Origin: Arachnopeziza araneosa
Lineage: Eukaryota > Ascomycota > Leotiomycetes > Helotiales > Arachnopezizaceae
NCBI GenBank assembly: GCA_003988855.1
Contig: QYAI01000150.1
Span: forward strand, 1 to 64,000
Length of the DNA stretch: 64,000 bases
Direction: 5' to 3'
Shown: positions 44,428-56,024 of the stretch, in pieces
Position numbering within the stretch: position 1 is the stretch's first letter
How the letters are laid out: each line of letters opens with the position of its first letter
Notes under the pieces: generated by a model
Databases searched by the model: none
What the model was told of the DNA's origin: nothing
Seen by the model: the letters and a program-made list of their open reading frames with translations, nothing else
Translations under genes and position numbers: made by a program

Positions 44428-45518
44428 GATTTGGATATGCGTTGACGTGCTTCAGTGAGACTAAGGCTCCTTGAGAAAGGGAAAGAGAGATCAGTTACGA
44501 GAATATGAATTGATCTTAAATGAAGAATGATAGGGTTGAATGAGATCGGCTTATCAGTGATAGCTCTTATGTAAAAGTGAAAACTATCCAGTGGTTAGCT
44601 TGAGCTAAGAATGATAGCTGTGCATATGCGCTGGGCTATCTCAGGCAATTCCATTATTCGATCTCAATGCAATGATCGAACGATCACTTCAATGCGGGGA
44701 ATAGGTCTTGAAGATCTCGCAACGGACTGGATCGATAGGTACCCCGAGACATCAATGAACCTAAGACTTTGTCTCATGCAACTCCACTCAGAAAGGGAAG
44801 TGATTAAATGCCTCATCATCACGATGACCTTATGACCGTATGTGAATCTCAATGAGAGTCATGCAGGTTTCTTAAGCCAATCATGAAGGAAAATAAAGTG
44901 AAGGTCTCGCGCAAGTCGTTTCACGACAGATGCTCGGTATCTAGGAAGCAGTCTGCCAAACGAACAGGGCGACATCACGCCTATCATGGAAGAAAAATCA
45001 AGAGAGACAATCTGACTGTGAGATGGTGATGATGTAATGGAGATTGAAGAGAAAAGAATGCGCGAGGTTAATTACTCGTACTGTATCTCAGACTGTCGGA
45101 CCATCAGTCCCAGCGGCTCGAAATCTGCAGGACATACGTTAACAGTCGCACCATAATGAACCACATTATTTAGCAATTACATGTCTAATTCTAGTTTATT
45201 TCAGTGCGCTCGTTTAACCTGGCCCCAATTACCAGAAAAGTAGTATAGCCATGACCTATCTACACAATACAGAGTGTACGATTTCGCTACTCTTTTATTA
45301 AAGGGGATGTTAGAAAAACAATTAAAAATAGCTTATCAGATATATCGAGTATCAAATATATATAAACGCAGCAAAATATATAATATTACACATCATTCTT
45401 GGTTCTTGCTTTCGACTATCGGTGTTGGGAAACAAGAGTAATCTAGGAACAAGCTGTTTTATTAACTAACTATAGTACTAGTCTATAAAAGCCACTGGTT
45501 TTGCTAACTAGCTCTTTC
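44428..45518. other. Intergenic region, no supported gene
   Basis: About 1.1 kb of short frames. The 45290-45400 part is AT-rich. The first 150 bp is presumably the promoter of the FHA-repeat gene. Confidence 0.35.
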
Positions 45519-47380
45519 CTAGTCAACAGTCGGAAAAATTTGGGGGGTTTCCGGTAAAGTTACAACCAGGTCAACAATATCCACAGCACACTGTTCTCTT
45601 CCGGTGTCTACTGACTTTCTTTCTACTTTGATAGCGATTTTCGGAAAATGCTGGGTGTCTAAGACACAAGATTCTTCCGGCAGTTCTATGATCCGATGGT
45701 ATTGTGATTTCTTTGTCGCCAGAAATGATTGGATTTTTCTCATGTTGTTCTGTAAAAATAACCCAGTAACCATTACGGCCTCGTGGCGATCAATGGAAAT
45801 GCTATTCGGGTCTGCATTGTTGTCTATCAGTGCAACCCAGACAGATAATTTGCTAGCTAACAGGGTGTTGTCTAATAGCCGTTAGAAAACTATTACGAAA
45901 TCACGTAGCTGATCCTCAATTATTTCTCTTCTTAGATAAGAAAAATGGAACGGCTCTCCAGAATTGGTATTGCTGATGATTCTTGTTGCGCTATTGTAAC
46001 GGACAACTGCGCCGGTGACGACTCCTGACTGCGTGAAAGTGGGCGGGTCTGCTAAATCTCTAATGGTAATATCACAGTTTTTGAGTAAGGTAGGCTGATC
46101 AACCTCAACTCTGACTTTTTGAAGCTTGTCAGCTGAAAGTTGATTTCGATAAGAAAAATGTTGCAAAACGATTTCTCTTGTGCGTCCCCAGCATTGATAA
46201 TCAGAAGGCCGAAACGGTATTCCGACATGCAAATAGGTGTTTTCCTGGGTGAGACAAAGTAGGACAGCAATAAGCAAGCTTCGAGTTTGAGTAATCTGAA
46301 CTTGATCCCAGTGGTAAATTGATGAATAGTGGAAAGCTGCCAACTCGAATTGAATCCCTAAACCTACGACTGTCGGTAGCAAAGGTGGCCCTAGTGCTCT
46401 ATCATGATAAAAATCTCTCACATTAGGAGACGGCACGAACGACCCAGAAAACTCAAAATCACAAGGATGTTCGGCAAGCGGTCCAAGCAATCTGCGCTGT
46501 GCATATGTTTGATTCCAAGGCTATCTTTCTTTGGTACTGGTGGCTAATAAAGACGGTGTTTCAACCACAACCCCCAGGCGAATAGTGTATGATCGTATGG
46601 GTAAATCTTCATAAGCTCTAACTGAAGTCGTTGAAAGGCTCTTTTACCCTCTCCATAGATAAGGAGCATGTTGATGTCGGAAATCCCCAAGAGACAATAG
46701 GTTATATCTTCGACTCGAGATGTGTCCCGTTTGGCTGCCCAGGACATTCTTTGGGAGATAGATGCATACCCGAGCCCTCTCCCTTGAAGAAAGGCCTCAC
46801 CAATACCGGTGATCGAAGACAAAATGGCTAGAAGCTTGGATTTCCTCCCAAGCGGCTTCCAGCGTTTTGAATAGAAAACGATATCCGCCGGGGCAAGCAG
46901 TTCCTGTAGCGTCCATCCTCGAGTAAACCACCTACTCCGAGCAAAGCTACTGCAAGTCTCGGTTTCGGATGGGCCTACGATGACAGAAACATCCGCAAGA
47001 TAGACGTAGCAGATAGCGGCATTATTGTACTAGTGAAACATGGATTTGATGGCTTCGGCTAGCTCTGCGCTACTGGATTTATCGATGCAACAGCTAGGAT
47101 GTTTCACGTCAACATTACCCAAACAATAATCAATAGGACAAGAGCTTCTTACATGTCTATCCACACCCAGGCAAGACCATCTCCCATAGCCTGCTGACAA
47201 AAGAATCTGATTTTCTTGTATCCCTGTTTTGACGCTGAGTTCTGCAGATGCCAGACTCTGCCAATCATGGAATGTGATCTCTTCTGTGGCCCATGTATGC
47301 GAGAGTATGGCGTATGGTGAAACATCGTCCGATGAAATGAAATCGCGTATCTCCCACATGCATGCGCTCAACAGCCTCAT
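45519..47380 (-). pseudogene. HET-domain gene with stops and frameshifts
   Basis: A second HET-family gene, of the type found at the N-terminus of HET-E-like proteins. From ATG 47380 it reads MRLLSACMWEIRDF and PYAILSHTWATEEITFHDW. At about 47221 one extra base shifts the frame, and the family sequence resumes as FFCQQAMGDGLAWVWID. A 59-nt intron (47152-47094) leads to CCIDKSSSAELAEAI. At 47030-47032 TAG replaces the highly conserved Trp of SMF-x-WY. The family continues with NAAICYVYLADV, RWFTRGWTLQELLAP and YCLLGISDINMLLIYGEG. Near 46560 the frame shifts again, and another TAG lies at 46521-46523 before LAEHPCDFEFSGSFVPSP and the C-terminal region to 45519. Four separate lesions mean it is not functional. 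TGG to TAG is the change expected from C-to-T at CpA on the other strand, as in RIP. Confidence 0.8.
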
Positions 47381-47906
47381 GGCGACGTGGGCTGGTTTTT
47401 CTGGAATGCAGGTTGTTGCTGTTTTGAAGAGTTTATGTTTACGCAATCGAAGGTGGCTATTGCTTCCATCTGCTGTAGGGCTGTGAGCACGTGATATGGC
47501 TGTGGCACATAGATCTGTCACGTGTCAAATGGCTAGTGGACGCACACCTTGCCCTTCGCTACTCATAAGGTTACTAGCTTGACTTCACTCCAGGCTTAGC
47601 TGTCGATATGGTCGCTCTCACTCAAGCGTCTGCTCGTTTCAGTTAGTATTACGGCGCATATGGAATACAGCGACAACAATCCGTTCGCTGGCGCTTAAAA
47701 ACTCCTCGCGATTGGTCACGGTGACTAGGCTGTTGGCGCTTATAAACTCCATACCATTGGTAGTGACGATTAGGTTGATAAGTCAAAAAATCCCCCGCCT
47801 TTTGGATCGTACTCGGCCTCTTCCATTTAGATATTTGCCTGCACCAAACGCTTCAAAATTTCTCAAAGTCGTTGTATAAATATATTCCCTTCCAATTCTC
47901 TTCACA
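47381..47906. promoter_or_regulatory. Divergent intergenic region with a promoter-proximal tandem duplication
   Basis: Between the HET pseudogene and the STAND-type N-domain gene. CACGTG occurs at 47489 and 47519. A duplicated segment of about 45 bp lies at 47687-47777 (two copies of GGCGCTTAWAAACTCC followed by ATTGGT). ATTGGT is an inverted CCAAT box. A TATA-like GTATAAATATA lies at 47874-47884, close to the ATG. Confidence 0.45.
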
Positions 47907-49271
47907 ATGGATCCTTTGAGTATCAGTGCATCGGCGTTGACCGTCATTGCAGCCACCATCACATCTGTGCAGGCGCTGTATGAGACTGTGAATCGCTACA
48001 AAGGTCGCGATAAAACATTGGCTAGACTACAGGGTGGTCTACTGGATCTCGTCACGATTCTAAACTCGCTGGAAGTGGCTGCTACTGCTGAGGCCCCAGT
48101 TTTGACGCTTTTAAAGGGTCCTGTTGGTCGATGCGCCCAAGTGTGTCGGGAGTTCCAAGATGCTATGAAAGGCTTTAGCGGAAAGTCGAAGACGGGTTTA
48201 AAAGACTGGACAAAGATGGAGTTCATGAGAGGTGATATCAATGAATTCATCGACACTCTGGCCGACTACAAGGCGACAATCACGATTGGCTTGGGAACTA
48301 TCACCATGTGAGCTTCCTTAAAAGTTGACACCTTTGTAGGTAGTTTTGCTGATTAAATTTCCAGGCATACTTCAAAAGTTACTCAAAAAGTTGTCGAAGA
48401 TTATAGCGAGATGATTCAAGACACGACTTACAATCTCGATGTGCGCCTACAACGCATCGAAGAAAAAATTGCGATTGTGGCTGCCGACAATCTAACTCTT
48501 TTAGAGGAATCAGGTATTGATCTACAGGATGAAAAATCTGTAACAATACAGTGTCTCCGCATTTGTGAACGCGCAAGCTCGTTTATTCAATCATTACAAG
48601 ATGGGCAACCAGCATTACAAACAAGAGTGCCTCAGCAGAGCGCTGAATATGTGATGAACCAGTTTGAAGCGCAGCTTTTGACACAAAAGTCACTAAACGA
48701 GAACCGAGATAACATGATGGAGACAATCGGCCGCCTCCGGGAACGCCTGAGCTCCTTGAGCTCCAACGGAGGCCCTGGCGGCGAAAGCGAGATGCTGCGG
48801 TTGCAGGAAGAGATCAATATCTCGAAGGAATGCCTAGAAGTGTGCAAACAAGCTTCTAGTCAAGTTTCTCACCAAAAAATACACACCATCGGAGAGGTCA
48901 CTGCCGAAGACGATTGCGATCAAGTAGTGGTAACATCCCTTGCGGATCTCTTCAACATCGGGAAAGTGAAGGCCACGAACAGGTCAGCGCAACTAGTTGG
49001 CTCAATGGAGGGTAATGTGCTTCGGGATATATCCAAAGATCGCTACAACAGCCGGTTCGGCGCTCTGATTAACAACAATGGCACTACACAATCAGACATA
49101 ACCGCCACGCCGCCCTCCACTTCTGACACCCGAAAGGCTGATAAATCTCCTATGAAGTCAAATCAGGCAAAGGAAGATGGAAGAATGGCTGGCCCAGAGT
49201 CAGCAAACGATAGACCATCCCCTAATGAAGTGAGAAGACGGAAGGCTGAGGGTGAAGATAGGACGAAGTAG
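47907..49271 (+). CDS. Protein with fungal STAND-type (PigL-like) N-terminal domain
   Basis: Two exons, 47907-48307 and 48365-49271, with a 57-nt intron, give 435 residues. The start MDPLSISASALTVIAATITSVQ is the same kind of N-terminal domain that begins the STAND gene at 4642, also described for azaphilone-cluster protein L. The second exon is helical and probably coiled-coil, with two related segments: VTIQCLRICERASSFIQ and INISKECLEVCKQASSQV. It then has VTSLADLFNIGKVKATNRSAQLVGSM, which recurs in Leotiomycete proteins of this class, and a charged, disordered tail. There is no NACHT domain or repeat region, so this is a stand-alone N-domain protein, possibly a partner or decoy for STAND proteins. 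That role is inference from architecture only. The frame is intact, unlike its HET neighbour. Confidence 0.8.
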
Positions 49272-49895
49272 GCAGGAGATTAAGAGAAAGATGTTCAATT
49301 TTTGGACCAAAGCACTCAGTATTTAGCATTAGGTAGATGCAGTTTCCAAATTGGATCTATCTAAGTCGATTTGTACTTCTTGTAAGCTCAATTTGTAATA
49401 GAAAACTGACATTCTTGTGAAATCACCACGGCTTGGAGGGCTTTAGCGACTGGTTCTTAGTCAAACTCATGCCTAGATATCTAGAACTTTCCACCAACTC
49501 TGAAGGAACCTTAAAAGTGTCCCATCCACAGAATTACTGCTGGTATGGACCATTTAACGTGTGACAAGCAAGATTATCTCTCTCAGAATGTGTTGCAGAG
49601 TGGATCAACTCGCTATAAGTACTCAGTACCCTTCCTCTCGGGTTTCTCTCCATTCTCTACGATATTTTGAGGCGGCTAGAGGCTTCGCGTTTGGGGCACG
49701 AAGAGGAGAGAGATGAAAATCTAGAATCAAAAAGGTTTCCGAATCATACTTCATTCAATATCACTTATTTCCTATCTCTCATCCATCCTTATCCCAAGCC
49801 ATCACTGTCGACCTTAAAGTCGAAATTTCCATCATTGAGTCTTCCACGTCGTTCCACTCCCCTCTACCCAGTGTCAAGCTATCCAGCTCCTGGAC
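49272..49895. other. Intergenic region between convergent genes
   Basis: Short 3' flanks. An 81-codon plus-strand frame (49667-49912) opposes the lectin's end and lacks features. Confidence 0.35.
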
Positions 49896-50275
49896 CTACC
49901 CCATCCAGTTGAACTGACAAACAACATCATTAAAGTCGTGATCATCGCCGTTCTCAGCCACAACAAAAAACGTGTTCATGTGGCCAACCTCGAACGGGCC
50001 GCCGGTCTGAACAATCGAAGGGCTCAGTGGCCCTGACGGCGAAGAAAACTCCAGCTTTACCGTCCAGGGGCGCGAAAAGTCGAATCTGCTTAGGTCAGGG
50101 CTGCCGATGGGACCCTCTCGCCTTGGCCACGGATGACGATTGGCTGATTATTGGAGTCTGCGATGGTCACGGTCTGTAGTCGGGTGGAGTTGGCAGTGAC
50201 GGTGACGAATTTAGGCTTGTTGCTGGGGGAAAAGCCTCCTGGAACGTTGAAAACGTTTCCGCGGATAGTGGCCAT
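49896..50275 (-). pseudogene. LecB/PA-IIL-like calcium-dependent lectin with a frameshift
   Basis: From ATG 50275 the frame reads MATIRGNVFNVPGGFSPS and FVTVTANSTRLQTVTI, then runs into a stop. The neighbouring frame continues the same protein (REGPIGSPDLSRFDF) to FFVAENGDDHDFNDVVCQFNWMG at 49896. Together they span 380 bases, about 126 residues, close to the 115 of LecB. The match to the bacterial fucose/mannose-binding LecB fold is specific. NSxxTxTV at the sugar loop carries the calcium-binding Asn (residue 29). E-N-G-D-D-H-D-F-N-D carries the Glu/Asp/Asn calcium ligands. The protein ends in Gly, whose carboxylate completes the neighbour's calcium site in LecB. The loop is NSTR instead of NSSG, so sugar preference may differ. 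No signal peptide. The break, near 50115-50150, is a one-base loss and could be an assembly error. A frame-restoring splice was not found. Confidence 0.65.
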
Positions 50276-53200
50276 GGTGAGGATTGGGTAAATGACTGTG
50301 TGAGAGTAACTGAAAGCGGTTTCTTGTTGTAATAGGAAAAGATGGCAAGAGATGAGGGTGAAAGATGAAGAGGAGAGTAGGTGGCTCAGCAGCAGGGCTT
50401 TATACTCCAACCCGACCAGTTTGATTTTGCACACTTTAGTAGGAGAGTCATGATAGAAACGCCTTCAATGCGAAACCAGCCTCTCACGGAGGTACACAAC
50501 AGTCAATGATGTCAACACGAAAGTGTTGAAACGAGACACTGGCCAATATTCTTCTGAACTCACCAGGATGGAGAAAGTATGACTACTGGTAGAGCTGTAT
50601 CTATTGTAAAACGTAATACAAGCTAGCAAAACTCGTATCTAGCATGCGGTAGCGGCTGTTGCTATCCCGTAAATCACTGAACACCCCGCATTCACGAGTT
50701 TCTTGTTAGTTTGGCCGGTCTTACAATAGGAACATTCAGCTGAGGACCATCCTCCGATCGAGTCCGTTTTCACCTCGTAGGATAATACTCGAGCCATCAG
50801 TTCATAGCTACCCTGCTTCCACCAAAGAAGAGAGCTTTTATTTTGGAAGCAAGCTACCCCACTTGTAACTACCTAGCAAGTAAGTGCTTCCCTGGGGAAT
50901 CGGAATAGCCGAGCCGTGGTGAGTATACGGCTCCCCATTTTTATATTCCAACGACTAAACATTGACATGTTTACTAACAGCGCTACAGTAAGTTATCACT
51001 CCACAATATGTTCAGCTTGACGAACTCAGATAGAGAGATATCTATTCAGCGCCAATTACACGTATGCGACGGGACAGCCGGAACTAGTCAGAGCAACCGA
51101 GAGGAGTTCCGGCGGAGCATCTTTTGTCCCCGAGACACAAGCTTTCTGCTGTAACATCTAGCACGAGTCAAGTTATAGCATCTCCACAATGATCTACGGC
51201 TCAACCCGGGGCTAGAATGCCTTTCGCGCCTATCAAACGAAGTCTGTTGAAAATAAACATTTGCCCAAAGGCGCTGCGGTCCGTGGTGGACGCTAATACA
51301 CGCCGTACACCATACATCCCCTACACCGCTGTTCAGATTGACTCGTTATATTATTAGGGCACTTTGAACAAAGAATGGTTCTCATTGGATGCTCCTTGTC
51401 TCTGACCATCATGACCTAATAATAGGTGGAGCATAGTGAGGGTAGCAACTGCGGGTCGAAAGGTTGAAAACCATCTGAATTCGTGACTATGGGATTCCTG
51501 TATATTGGCGCCAGTATTATTAGTTCTGTCTCGAATCTTTGCGACTCATTTCTTTAAAAAGAAAACCTCAACTTGTGATTTCTACTATTGAGCGGTGTGC
51601 GGGTTTTTTTTAAAGGCGGTCTTGATATCTTTCAACGTCATGCTGTACTTTCCCAGTACTGTCGAGTTCAAGTTCAAATTATTTCGTGAGACTTTGAGAT
51701 TGGCCTGAATCTCAGGTAATAATTCATAAATGGGCAACTCAACAACTAAGCTTTCCATCAATCTTGGATCTATCCTACACCTTATACTCTCGAAACAACT
51801 CACTAGCTATTTCCTCTCACCACGTCTTCGCGCTTCCCATCTCCCTTTTTTTCGCCCTAAACTCTTTGATTTCACACGTATCACACTGCCAGTGCAAATC
51901 CCCTTCACCACAATTCAGATTTCCGCATAAATCATTTGCTATTCTCCCTTTGTGGTCTCTGATAATAATGTTTTGATGGTAGCACTGTTATTCTTAGTTT
52001 GATTTGTATGTCGAGTAGAGGTGGATGAGCTTGAGAGGTTGAGAGATGTGAAGGGAAACATACCTCGGAGCATATCCAATATTCTAGCTGTATGTGTAGG
52101 TTCATGTTCGCTCGGCTCATTTGCTTGCTTAGGGGGGTGGTTTGTGTATGGACCGAAGAAACAGAGCCTGTGGTATGGTATGAAATGATTAAACTTAATT
52201 ATTTGTTCTGGATTACTAGAATTATGTGGAAAGTAGGTTCATTTGTCAGTGAGTGGTTAGTTATGATCCATCTTCATTTTTTACTTTTCTCCTTGATTGA
52301 TTACCGGGGAGATTTGTGATTCCCTCCTTAGTTCGGATTCATTCACCCTAGCAATTTGTCGAGTATCAACACCACAATAACACTTGTTCTTAGTGTACGA
52401 GAAAGGAGCGAGACAGATAAGCTATGTGTATTATGTCCCCTGTATTTTGACAGGAGCCTGATAATTGAAGTTGAGACCGGTTCAAACGTCAGTGTAAAAG
52501 ATTTTTCTATTTTGATAATTTTCTTTTTGAAATTCAGAGAAAGGGCATAGGTTTTGTCCATTTAGCTAGAAATTTAATGCATGTAGCATATCAAAAATTT
52601 GATTGATTCAAAGCTTCCATATCTAGAGAGTAGATAGCTGGCTAAAACCGGTATTTCGATCGGATTCCAAGAGAGTCGCTTGACGTGGGGCAAAAAAAAG
52701 GGTTGAAAGCAACAGGAAAAGAAAGCAAAAAAGAAGGCCCGTAGGCTCAAGAACAACCAATCTTCGCATCGGGTTGCTTCCTTGATTTGCTGGAAAAATA
52801 CAAAAACGCCATTTCATTATATGTAGGTAACTAGATTTGGCGCCAGGCTTCGAGAAATTACTCGACGATGAGCCTTGAATCGCATGACAAGGACTTTAAC
52901 ATCCTCAAGGCATTTTGGAAATCGTATTTATGGACCCGAGGTTTGTATATCAAGATTATGGGAAAGCCACGAATTCTAGAGAAAATGGTTTCCTTGGAGT
53001 GGCAGAGCTTTAGATGCAAGTTTTGCTGCAGAGCGAGACTGCATGCCCTCAGATCAAGGATGAGAAAAATATAATTGGAGTCGCCGAAATAAGGCTTGAG
53101 AGAATAAGGAAGAAGATTCACTGGACAGAAAATCAAACAAAGCATTGGCGTTTGATCAGGCGCGTGCCAAAGTCGTAGCCTCGGGGTCCTCTCTTTCTAC

Positions 53201-53618
53201 TTCCTCCTTCAACAGCCTCGTTGCCATATTGTGACGGGAAATCAACAATAATATAGCGCAACGTGACACGAACAATCTTCCATTTCATTGGCATTGCAAG
53301 GGTGCTGTTTCCAGATACGCACGGCACAAAGGACTTATCATCCACGAGACGTTGCTTGTAGGTTCATTCCTCGTCTCGAACCCCGACAACGCGATCTCTT
53401 TCACTTGCATGTTTCGCAAGCTGTTTATTTCTGTTAACATCAAAAGCCTTCAAGCTATCTTCAGCTATCTTCCGCGATTGCCATTGCCATCTCCATCCCT
53501 TTTCAGCCAACAATCTCAATACCGCAACTTTAGCGAAACCGCGGCCACTCAAGCCAAACATCCACGGTCTCCTCACAGATCTTTCCCTGTCAATCGCAGG
53601 CTTATCACTACCATCAAT
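50276..53618. other. Gene-poor region, no supported gene
   Basis: About 3.3 kb. The part next to 50275 should be the lectin promoter. Frames at 51585-51803, 51730-51976, 52092-52319, 52343-52561, 52623-52817 and 52858-53145 are short, overlap one another and lack motifs. The upstream extension of the F-box frame (from 53352, including MFRKLFISVNIKSLQ) is treated as leader. Confidence 0.4.
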
Positions 53619-54531
53619 ATGGCTCCCAAGAGGAGAGCCAAAGGGGGCCCTACCGCAGTTAGACAACCCACCAAGTCAAAGAAGGTCAGGAACTTTGATG
53701 GTCAAGCTCTAGGTATAGTGACTACCAAATCTAGTCTCGATGATCACGCAGCTAACTCTGTCATTAGTCTTTGATCCAAAACTAGGACCAATTCCTTTCG
53801 AAATCCTTATCAAGATCTTCCTCTTCCTTGATCCGTTGTCTCAACACTCTTTTGGCGTCGCCAACCACTATTTTAGACAGGTGTTTCTTGAGAACTACGA
53901 AAAGGTCTATGGTCGTTCATATGGTGACGAAGACAAGTACGGCGAGCGATTCCTACCGGTCAAGATGAGCTCCAGATTTAATGAGCCAGGTGAATTACCA
54001 TTCAAATTTCGCATCATGATGAGATCTTGGATCCCCATGAACCTCACCTGGGATCCCAACAGTGAAATGTACTTGGGACCAGAGAGCAAAATAGAAGCCA
54101 TGGAATTGGCACTCGAAGATGCGAATGATGAGGCGGAAGAGTATAATGATCGCAATTGTTCGAGGAAAGAGGAGCACAAAGAGCAAATTCAACTTTACAG
54201 AGAATTCAAGAGAGCGAACCGGATGGCTTATGGTTATAGTCGGATAGAGGCAAAGACCGAGATCATGCAAGAACGCGCTGACTCCAAGCCATTCCGATTT
54301 GTCTCCGAACGCAAGGCCGACGGAGACGACGATGACGATGACGATGATGACCCAAGCATTTGGGATAGTGACGATGACTACATGCTGGGCGAGTACGAAA
54401 CCATGAAGATGCCGTCGGACTTCGTCCATCCATCGTTGGAAGAAGTGGAAAGACCTGGTACCTTCGAGAAATGGGAGAATCCCGACGATGCTCCATTTGG
54501 CTATGTTGACGAGGATGAAGATGAGGAATGA
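53619..54531 (+). CDS. F-box-like protein with acidic C-terminus
   Basis: Exons 53619-53712 and 53768-54531 give 285 residues. The intron is 55 nt (GTATAG donor, GTCATTAG acceptor) and joins QAL to VFDPKLGPIPFEILIKIF. The F-box-like segment follows directly: LGPIPFEILIKIFLFLDPLSQHSFGVANHYFRQVF, about residues 38-72. It would recruit the protein to Skp1 in an SCF ubiquitin ligase. The N-terminus is basic (MAPKRRAKGG). The C-terminal half is charged, with a run of aspartates around residue 220 and a final DEDEDEE. I chose ATG 53619 for its context. The open frame extends 89 codons upstream with a mitochondrial-looking N-terminus, so a longer isoform cannot be excluded. The target is unknown. 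Confidence 0.75.
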
Positions 54532-54862
54532 AAACTGCTAGGGTGTCAATTACCCTGGCTTTGTTTCCGCTTTGGAGTTAATTTCTGGATCTGCTTTCAT
54601 GACAAATCTGAAAGGAATCATGTATGATAATTCAGAAAATGTAAAAGTTGTGTTTCTTTGTAAAGAATTCCCGATTCCTCGAGTGATACCGTTTGCAGTG
54701 AGATTTCCCCGACAGGCTTTTGACGTTGGATTTCTTTCATGCATTGACTCCTTAATCCCACGACCAGATGCTCAATCTTACCGAGTAATCCTGAATTTGA
54801 TTGCAACTCCAACTTCTTGACCATCATCTCGATATTTCACACAATATTTCACACAATACACC
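54532..54862. other. Intergenic spacer between tandem plus-strand genes
   Basis: About 330 bp. Holds the F-box gene's 3' flank and the next gene's promoter. Two copies of CACACAATATTTCACACAAT-like sequence lie just before the ATG at 54863. Confidence 0.35.
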
Positions 54863-56024
54863 ATGGCTGCGGCAGGCGGTGCAGCAGCTGTCCCAGGTGC
54901 TCCGGCTCCCGGATCCCTCGCAGCACGAGTATGGCCACCTCTGCCTCTCGATCGACCACCGCCACACATACTTGCACCAAACCAACCCGTTCCCGCCGGC
55001 TGGGTGCCGCCGTCTCGGCTTCTACACCGAGTTGGAGCCAACGGCGGTCCGGTTTACGAGCTCCACGAAGGCGACTATCTCAGCTCCGTCACGGATGCCA
55101 TCGTGGTGCTCACTGACGACACGCGCATCGACCCGTTTGAAACCTTCCAGGTGAACAGGACCATGGGCATGCGATACGACATGCACTCGGCGCTGCGTGG
55201 CCGGACGAGGGGCGCGCAGAAGAACATGAGGACGTGGCACCGGCGCGCGTGGCGGGATGTGGACATCTTCAACAATACGTGGGATAATTCAACTGTCGCC
55301 AGTGGAACCGCTGCGAGCCAGATGCATGCAGGGTGTGTTCGGGAAACGCCAAGTAAGACTCTTCTCTCCCCAGGCCAGGAGGAGGTGTTCGGGAAGACTG
55401 AAGAGATGTGCTAAACCATCGCAGGCGGAGTGCTTTACAGTAGCGTCACCTTGATGGCCCACTTACCAGTGTTTGGCGCTCCTTATATAGTCGGAGCAGG
55501 AGTACATAACTACTCTCATTTCCGCCTCGTCATACAGAGAATCCTGAACCGCGCCCTCAACCTGGCCGATCCAGGAAACCAACCATGGCGGGTACCACCT
55601 ACTAGCATAAGCATCCAGTTGATCGGGTCGAGTCCATACCACGGGTATGGGCATGACGGCGCTGCAGATAACATTGTCAGGGTCGTCACCCAATGGTTTG
55701 ACTCGGTCGTTGTACCCCCAGGCGCTGCTGCAGGCGCGACCTTGGGTCAGATGCGACGAAATGCCATAGCGGCAGTTCATTTCATCACGCCTGGCCCTTC
55801 TCAGACAGACTCCGAGGTCTTGCTCTCCAGGAGCGCTTGGGAGAAGGCCATCGAGTGAGTCCTTCCCATCAGAGATTGTTGATCGATGTGTTAACTTCCA
55901 TAGTAAATACCTTCCCCTGCCGGCGGCTCCTGGGCCTCCCGGAGGTGCAGCGTATAATACGGTTCAAGCGGCGGCAGATGCTAGACAGAGAGTTTTACGT
56001 TCTGGCAGAAGAACGAACAGATGA
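54863..56024 (+). CDS. Hypothetical protein, unrecognised family
   Basis: Three exons, 54863-55352, 55425-55854 and 55904-56024, give 1041 bases and 346 residues with consistent phases. The N-terminus is Ala/Pro/Gly-rich low complexity (AAAGGAAAVPGAPAPGS, then PPLPLDRPPPH). A long ordered-looking part follows, with GDYLSSVTDAIVVLTDDTRIDPFE, MGMRYDMHSALRGRTRGAQKNMRTWHRRAW, and after the first splice SGVLYSSVTLMAHLPVFGAPYIVGAGVHNYSHFRLVI and SISIQLIGSSPYHGYGHDG. The last exon is short and Ala/Arg-rich. No signal peptide, membrane segment or catalytic motif is recognised. The region is GC-richer than its surroundings, and long antisense frames there are shadows. Introns are 72 and 49 nt with standard ends. 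Confidence 0.65.

Noticed and set aside
53352..53618. N-terminal mitochondrial presequence extension of the F-box protein
   Set aside because: The F-box protein has a good start at 53619 and the upstream frame looks like leader; kept only as an alternative.
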